Assembly (NCBI GenBank): GCA_035559995.1
Contig: DATMAM010000049.1
Coordinates: 32,287 to 96,286 of the forward strand
Direction: 5' to 3'
Length of the DNA: 64,000 bases
Origin: DATMAM01 sp035559995
GTDB taxonomy: Bacteria > Desulfobacterota > Binatia > UBA9968
Positions 60,166 through 64,000 of the stretch are shown piece after piece. Within the stretch, counting starts at the first letter, position 1. Each line of letters begins with the position of its first letter. The notes under the pieces were generated by a model. It searched no databases, was not told the DNA's origin, and saw nothing but the letters and a program-made list of their open reading frames with translations. The translations under genes were made by a program, and so were the position numbers.

Positions 60166-61008
60166 ATGAAAAGTAAAACGGAGGACAAACACGAACACCG
60201 TCACGATCGCGGCCACCCGACCCGCTTCCACGATCCGACGCACGCGGCGGAGTACGACCGGCGCTCTTCGATGGGAGCGATCCGCGCGGATCTCACGACA
60301 AAGCTCGTTGACGCGATGAGTCTCAAAGGCGACGAGCTCGTGCTGGATTTGGCGACGGGAACGGGGCGGGCCGCCCGCCCGCTCTCCGAGAAATTGCAGT
60401 CGGGGAGGATCATTGGCGTCGATCAGGCCAAGGCGATGCTCGACGTCGGGAGGCGGCACGAAGATCCGATCCGGAAGTACAGCCAGGCTGCCGGCCAAGC
60501 GGACTCGCTTCCCTTCAAAGCCAACGTCTTCGATTGCGCTTTCGTCTTCTTTAGCCTCCATCATTTTGCCGATCCGGATCGTGTCGTTCGGGAGGTGCTG
60601 CGCGTCCTCAAGAACGGCGGCAGGTTTTTTGTCTTGGATCCGATCGTCCACGAGGCGCGGGATGCCGTGGATAGCGCGCTCGAGCACAAGATCAACCAGG
60701 TCTTTCGCCGCACGCACGGCGCGGCCTTTCGGTTTCATACGGCACGTAGCATCCAGCGGCTGCTAGGCAAAGCCGGATATCGCATCATCCGCAGCAACGT
60801 CTTGACTTACCCGTTCGACCAGGAAGGTATGGACGGGATCCCCACCGGACCCCATTGGTTGGAAGCCGCGGAGGAGCTGGAAACCGAAGCGCCTGAGCTG
60901 GCCGAGCGCATGAGGCAAAACTATTTTACGTGGCACAAGCACGGCGAGACCGTCCACGTCAAAGGGAGCTTCTCCTACGCGCTGGTCTGCGGCGAGCGGC
61001 CGGTGTGA
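60166..61008 (+). CDS. Class I SAM-dependent methyltransferase
   Basis: 280 residues. SAM-binding motif I VLDLATGTGRAARPLSEKL, motif II region IIGVDQAKAMLDVGR, and the post-motif FDCAFVFFSLHHFADPDRVV are UbiE/MenG-like. The first ~25 residues are His-rich (KHEHRHDRGHPTRFHD), possibly metal binding. The UbiE-like core invites a menaquinone methyltransferase reading, but the sequence is too divergent to say. Confidence 0.85.
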   Translation: MKSKTEDKHEHRHDRGHPTRFHDPTHAAEYDRRSSMGAIRADLTTKLVDAMSLKGDELVLDLATGTGRAARPLSEKLQSGRIIGVDQAKAMLDVGRRHEDPIRKYSQAAGQADSLPFKANVFDCAFVFFSLHHFADPDRVVREVLRVLKNGGRFFVLDPIVHEARDAVDSALEHKINQVFRRTHGAAFRFHTARSIQRLLGKAGYRIIRSNVLTYPFDQEGMDGIPTGPHWLEAAEELETEAPELAERMRQNYFTWHKHGETVHVKGSFSYALVCGERPV

Positions 61009-61096
61009 CTGAACGGGCGGGAGGCTAGCGAAGCGGCTCGGAGGCGGCGTTTTCTTGAAGCAGGAGCCCCGAGGTGTTAAAGAAGATTCCTCCGGT

Positions 61097-61173
61097 GGTC
61101 GCATAGCTCAGCTGGTTAGAGCGCTTGCCTCACATGCAAGAGGCCGTAGGTTCGAGTCCTACTGCGACCACCA
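61097..61173 (+). tRNA. tRNA-Val (CAC)
   Basis: 77 bases including CCA. Acceptor GGTCGCA/TGCGACC, D-arm GCTC...GAGC, anticodon stem CTTGC/GCAAG around CTCACAT with anticodon CAC (61131-61133), T-arm GTAGG TTCGAGT CCTAC. CCA is encoded. Confidence 0.97.
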
Positions 61174-61251
61174 TGGCTTCTTCTCTTTCAGCCGCGCGCA
61201 TCCTTGATTTTCGGCTCGCGTATCGCGTAAGCGAGGTCTGAGAGGCCCATC

Positions 61252-62340
61252 ATGCCTGGAACCAGCCGCGGCGCGACCTTGGTTGCGCCTGGCGTTCTCG
61301 AGATTCGCGAATATCCGCTCCCCGAGATTCCGCCGGACGGCGGCCTGGTCGCGGTGGAGCGGGCCGGCGTCTGCGGCTCCGACGTCAAATACTTTTACGG
61401 CAAGATCGCCCTTCCCCTGCCGGTCATCCTGGGACACGAGATTCTCGGGCGAGTCGTCAAACTCGGGAGCGCGGCCGCGGCCATCCACAAAGTGAGCGAA
61501 GGCGATCGCGTGATTTTCAAAGGCGCAATCGGCTGCGGCCGCTGCGCCGATTGCCGCCGCGGGGCGAGTCGCTTTTGCCGCCAGCGAACCAGCTACGGCG
61601 GCCGCACGAGCTCGGCAAAGCCGCCGCATCTCTTTGGCGGCTTTGCCGATTACGTGTACGTTGCGCCGGACGTGCTCCTGACCAAAGTGAGCGACAGCCT
61701 CGCGCCCGAGGCCGCAATCCTCGTCGGGGCGGTGATGGCAAACGGCTTTCAGTGGGCGATCCGGCGGGGCGGGGTCAAGATCGGCGATTTCGTTCTCATC
61801 CAAGGCCCCGGCCAGCAAGGGCTTGCATGCGCGTTCGCCGCGCGGCACGCCGGCGCGGCGCGCGTGTTCGTCTCGGGCCTAAAGCGAGACGGCGCCCGCC
61901 TTGCTTTAGCAAAGCGCTTCGGAGCCGATCGCGTGATTTGTGTCGAAGAAGAGAATGTGTTCGAGGTCATCCGCGCGGAAACGGACGGCGCCATGGCCGA
62001 CGTTGTCGTGGACGCTTCCGGGAGCCCGCAGGCGATCCAAGTTTCGCTCGACTGCCTGCGAAACCAGGGGACTCTGGTGCTCGGCGGCCTTACCGGCGAC
62101 TCGACGATCACGCCGCTTTTGCTGGACAAGCTCGTCTGGCGCGAGCTGCGCGTGCAGGGCGTGTTCACCGCCGACAACGACGCGGTCGACGCCACCCTGC
62201 GGTTTCTCCAGGCGATAAAATTTCCGGTCGAGGAAATGGTGAGCCACGTGTTTGCGCTCGCGGAGACCGAGCGCTGCATCCGGGCGGTCGGCGGAGAAAT
62301 CCCCGACCTCTTTCCCACCAAGGCCGTGATCAAACCGTGA
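61252..62340 (+). CDS. Zinc-type alcohol dehydrogenase (MDR family)
   Basis: 362 residues. Catalytic zinc ligands: Cys in AGVCGSDVKYFYG, His/Glu in LGHEILGRVV; structural zinc lobe: GCGRCADCRRGASRFC. Rossmann fold: VLIQGPGQQGLACAFAARH. The protein resembles sorbitol/threonine dehydrogenase-like MDR enzymes. It overlaps the PrpD-like gene that follows by four bases (GTGA), so the two act together on an unknown hydroxy-acid or polyol. Confidence 0.92.
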   Translation: MPGTSRGATLVAPGVLEIREYPLPEIPPDGGLVAVERAGVCGSDVKYFYGKIALPLPVILGHEILGRVVKLGSAAAAIHKVSEGDRVIFKGAIGCGRCADCRRGASRFCRQRTSYGGRTSSAKPPHLFGGFADYVYVAPDVLLTKVSDSLAPEAAILVGAVMANGFQWAIRRGGVKIGDFVLIQGPGQQGLACAFAARHAGAARVFVSGLKRDGARLALAKRFGADRVICVEEENVFEVIRAETDGAMADVVVDASGSPQAIQVSLDCLRNQGTLVLGGLTGDSTITPLLLDKLVWRELRVQGVFTADNDAVDATLRFLQAIKFPVEEMVSHVFALAETERCIRAVGGEIPDLFPTKAVIKP

Positions 62341-63719
62341 AAACGATCGCGCAATCTCTGGCCGAGCTCGCATCGAGCATTCGCTACGGCGCCCTGCCAG
62401 CAGAAGTCGTCGCGGAAACAAAGCGCCGCCTCCTCGATGCCGTCGGCTGCGCGTTGGCGGGGCACGATAGCGGCCCGGCGCGCGCGATCCGCCACTTGAT
62501 CTCGGATCTGGGCGGGCGCGCCGAGTCCACGGTTTTTGGCGAGCGGGCGCGCACTTCCTGCGAGAAAGCGACCCTCGCGAACTCGACGATGCTGCGCTAC
62601 CTCGATTACATGGATTCGCACGCCGGTCCCGACCCTTGCCATCCCTGTTTCAACATTCCCGCCTGCCTGGCTGTGGCCGAGCGCGCGGGCGCGAGCGGCC
62701 GCGCGCTGATCGAGGCGATTGTCACGGGATACGAGATTCACATCCGCTTTCAAGAGAGCGCCGGCGATCCCGACATCGGCTCCAGAGGCTGGTTCAGCGG
62801 CACCCATCTCCAGTTTTCGGTTCCTTTGGCCGCCGGCAAGCTGCTTGGGCTCGATCCCGAGCGGCTTACCCACGCCGTTGCCATCGCCGCGACGCATTCG
62901 AACTCGCTGAACGCGCTCAGTCGCGGCAGCATCCCGTCGAGCAAGAGCATTGCCGATGGCATGATCGCGGCGAATGCGGTTGTTGCCGCGCTCCTGGCCG
63001 AGCGCGGCATCACCGGACCTCAAGACATCATGGAAAGCCGCGGCGGCTTTATCAGAGCTGTGGCGGGAAAGGTCGACGGGGACAGGCTTCTCGCTCCGGT
63101 TCAAACGTACAGGATCATGGAAGTGAACACCAAATATTTCAACACGATTCGCATGGCTCAAACGGCGGTTGCCGGCGCGCTCCGTTTAGTTCAAGAACAC
63201 GGCCTAAAGTGGACCGATCTCGCCTCCGTCACGGTCTACCTGCCGACGCGCGAGCATGCGAGCCACGAGGGAATCTGGAACGATCCCTCCCGGCTTCGCC
63301 CGCAGAACCGCGACAGCGCCAATCATAGCATCGCGTTTAGCCTGGCCGCGGGCCTGGTCGATGGGGAGCTTGGACCCGAGCAGTATCGCGAAGAGAAACT
63401 GCGCGACCCCGACGTGCTCTCGCTGGTCGACAAGATCTCGCTACAAGCCGATCCCGCGCTCGACGCCCACTGGCCGAAAGCCGCGGTCACGCGCGTCGCC
63501 CTGCGGGCGCGAGGCGGCAAGTCTTACGAGGCGACGACGCTCTACCCGCCGGGTCACCACCGAAACCCTCTGACCGATGAACAGCTCAACGAGAAGTTTC
63601 GCAGGCTGGCGAAAGCCGTCCTGAGCGCCGCGCGAGCGCAGCGCGTGATCGAGACCGTCGCGCGTCTCGACGAGCTGAGTTCCGCCGCTGAGCTGACGCG
63701 CCAGCTACGGCCGCACTGA
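62337..63719 (+). CDS. MmgE/PrpD family protein, copy 2
   Basis: 460 residues from GTG 62337 inside the ADH stop. Signatures: KRRLLDAVGCALAGHDSGPA, LANSTMLRYLDYMDSHAG, THLQFSVPLAAGKLLGLDPE, and VNTKYFNTIRMAQTA. It differs considerably from the copy at 6361-7728, so it is not a recent duplicate. Coupling to a dehydrogenase suggests oxidation followed by dehydration of a hydroxy-acid. Substrate unknown. Confidence 0.9.
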   Translation: MKTIAQSLAELASSIRYGALPAEVVAETKRRLLDAVGCALAGHDSGPARAIRHLISDLGGRAESTVFGERARTSCEKATLANSTMLRYLDYMDSHAGPDPCHPCFNIPACLAVAERAGASGRALIEAIVTGYEIHIRFQESAGDPDIGSRGWFSGTHLQFSVPLAAGKLLGLDPERLTHAVAIAATHSNSLNALSRGSIPSSKSIADGMIAANAVVAALLAERGITGPQDIMESRGGFIRAVAGKVDGDRLLAPVQTYRIMEVNTKYFNTIRMAQTAVAGALRLVQEHGLKWTDLASVTVYLPTREHASHEGIWNDPSRLRPQNRDSANHSIAFSLAAGLVDGELGPEQYREEKLRDPDVLSLVDKISLQADPALDAHWPKAAVTRVALRARGGKSYEATTLYPPGHHRNPLTDEQLNEKFRRLAKAVLSAARAQRVIETVARLDELSSAAELTRQLRPH

Positions 63720-64000
63720 AGAGGCCACAGAGGCCGATTTTGCGGCTCAGCTGCGGGTCGGGACGTGTCGCCATGGACCCCTTCGATGAAAAGACGGACG
63801 GGCGCGTTTTTTACGAACCTTTGCTCAGCCTTAGCCCAAGGTTTTTTGAAATCGTATAGAAGCCCTTTATCCGTTTGCTACGCGCTTTCAATCCGCATAT
63901 CCAATGGTCAAGTTTGTGCAAGCGTCCCCACAGATAGTGCGGGTTTGGCTACGATACAGCGCTGAGAGCGTATTTTTCGAAAACACCCCTGCGTCAGCTG
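63720..64000. other. Window end without a gene
   Basis: About 280 bases; no frame looks like protein and no RNA or terminator is recognised. It may be the upstream region of a gene outside the window. Confidence 0.5.

Overview
This 64 kb window is GC-rich bacterial chromosome, densely coded, with many GTG and TTG starts and many start/stop overlaps. The futalosine menaquinone genes, tmRNA/SmpB, PanB/PanC, multiheme cytochromes and many accessory catabolic genes (MmgE/PrpD, Bug-type binding protein, amidohydrolases, CoA beta-oxidation enzymes) fit an uncultured, metabolically versatile soil or sediment bacterium of the deltaproteobacterial / NC10 / Rokubacteria / Binatota kind. The sequence alone does not let me choose among these. 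No phage, transposase, CRISPR array or rRNA operon is visible.

Layout. (1) 1-4976: a quinol-oxidising electron-transfer cluster: triheme cytochrome c (cut by the window edge), nonaheme membrane-anchored cytochrome c, Rieske protein, fused b6/subunit-IV cytochrome b, then a convergent two-gene unit (2-TM protein, NapC/NirT tetraheme cytochrome) and a divergent monoheme cytochrome c. (2) 5157-16105: accessory catabolic genes: Bug-type binding protein plus MmgE/PrpD, an RpiR regulator, amidohydrolase, solute-binding protein, Rieske oxygenase, trypsin-like protease, VOC protein and luciferase-like monooxygenase. Two near-identical promoter/operator modules tie the RpiR gene to its two flanking transcription units. 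(3) 16157-18774: IorAB-type molybdenum hydroxylase. (4) 19077-23746: TetR regulator with a palindromic operator, then mqnE-mqnA-mqnC-mqnD, which make the menaquinone precursor that the region 1 complex could use. (5) 24016-31885: two clear fluoride riboswitches, one in front of a cation:proton antiporter and UspA gene, the other in front of a Cys-rich protein of unknown function; between them are HEAT-repeat pieces, an MFS transporter and acetyl-CoA synthetase. (6) 32383-46400: frameshifted BoxB-like oxygenase, tmRNA, smpB-panC-panB, deoxynucleoside kinase, nagZ, mtnA-gshA, acpS, rnr, a DUF4911-like protein and an AsmA-family protein. (7) 46482-50930: five-gene acyl-CoA degradation operon. (8) 51232-64000: amidohydrolase, M48 protease with a PDZ domain, broken and intact toxin-antitoxin pairs, TetR, endonuclease IV, DUF885 peptidase-like protein, EVE protein, methyltransferase, tRNA-Val, and an alcohol dehydrogenase translationally coupled to a second MmgE/PrpD gene.

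The most interesting signals are the two fluoride aptamers, one with an apparent terminator/antiterminator platform and no known fluoride gene behind it; the duplicated RpiR-linked promoter modules; and the cytochrome bc-type complex in which a nonaheme cytochrome stands where cytochrome c1 or f would be.
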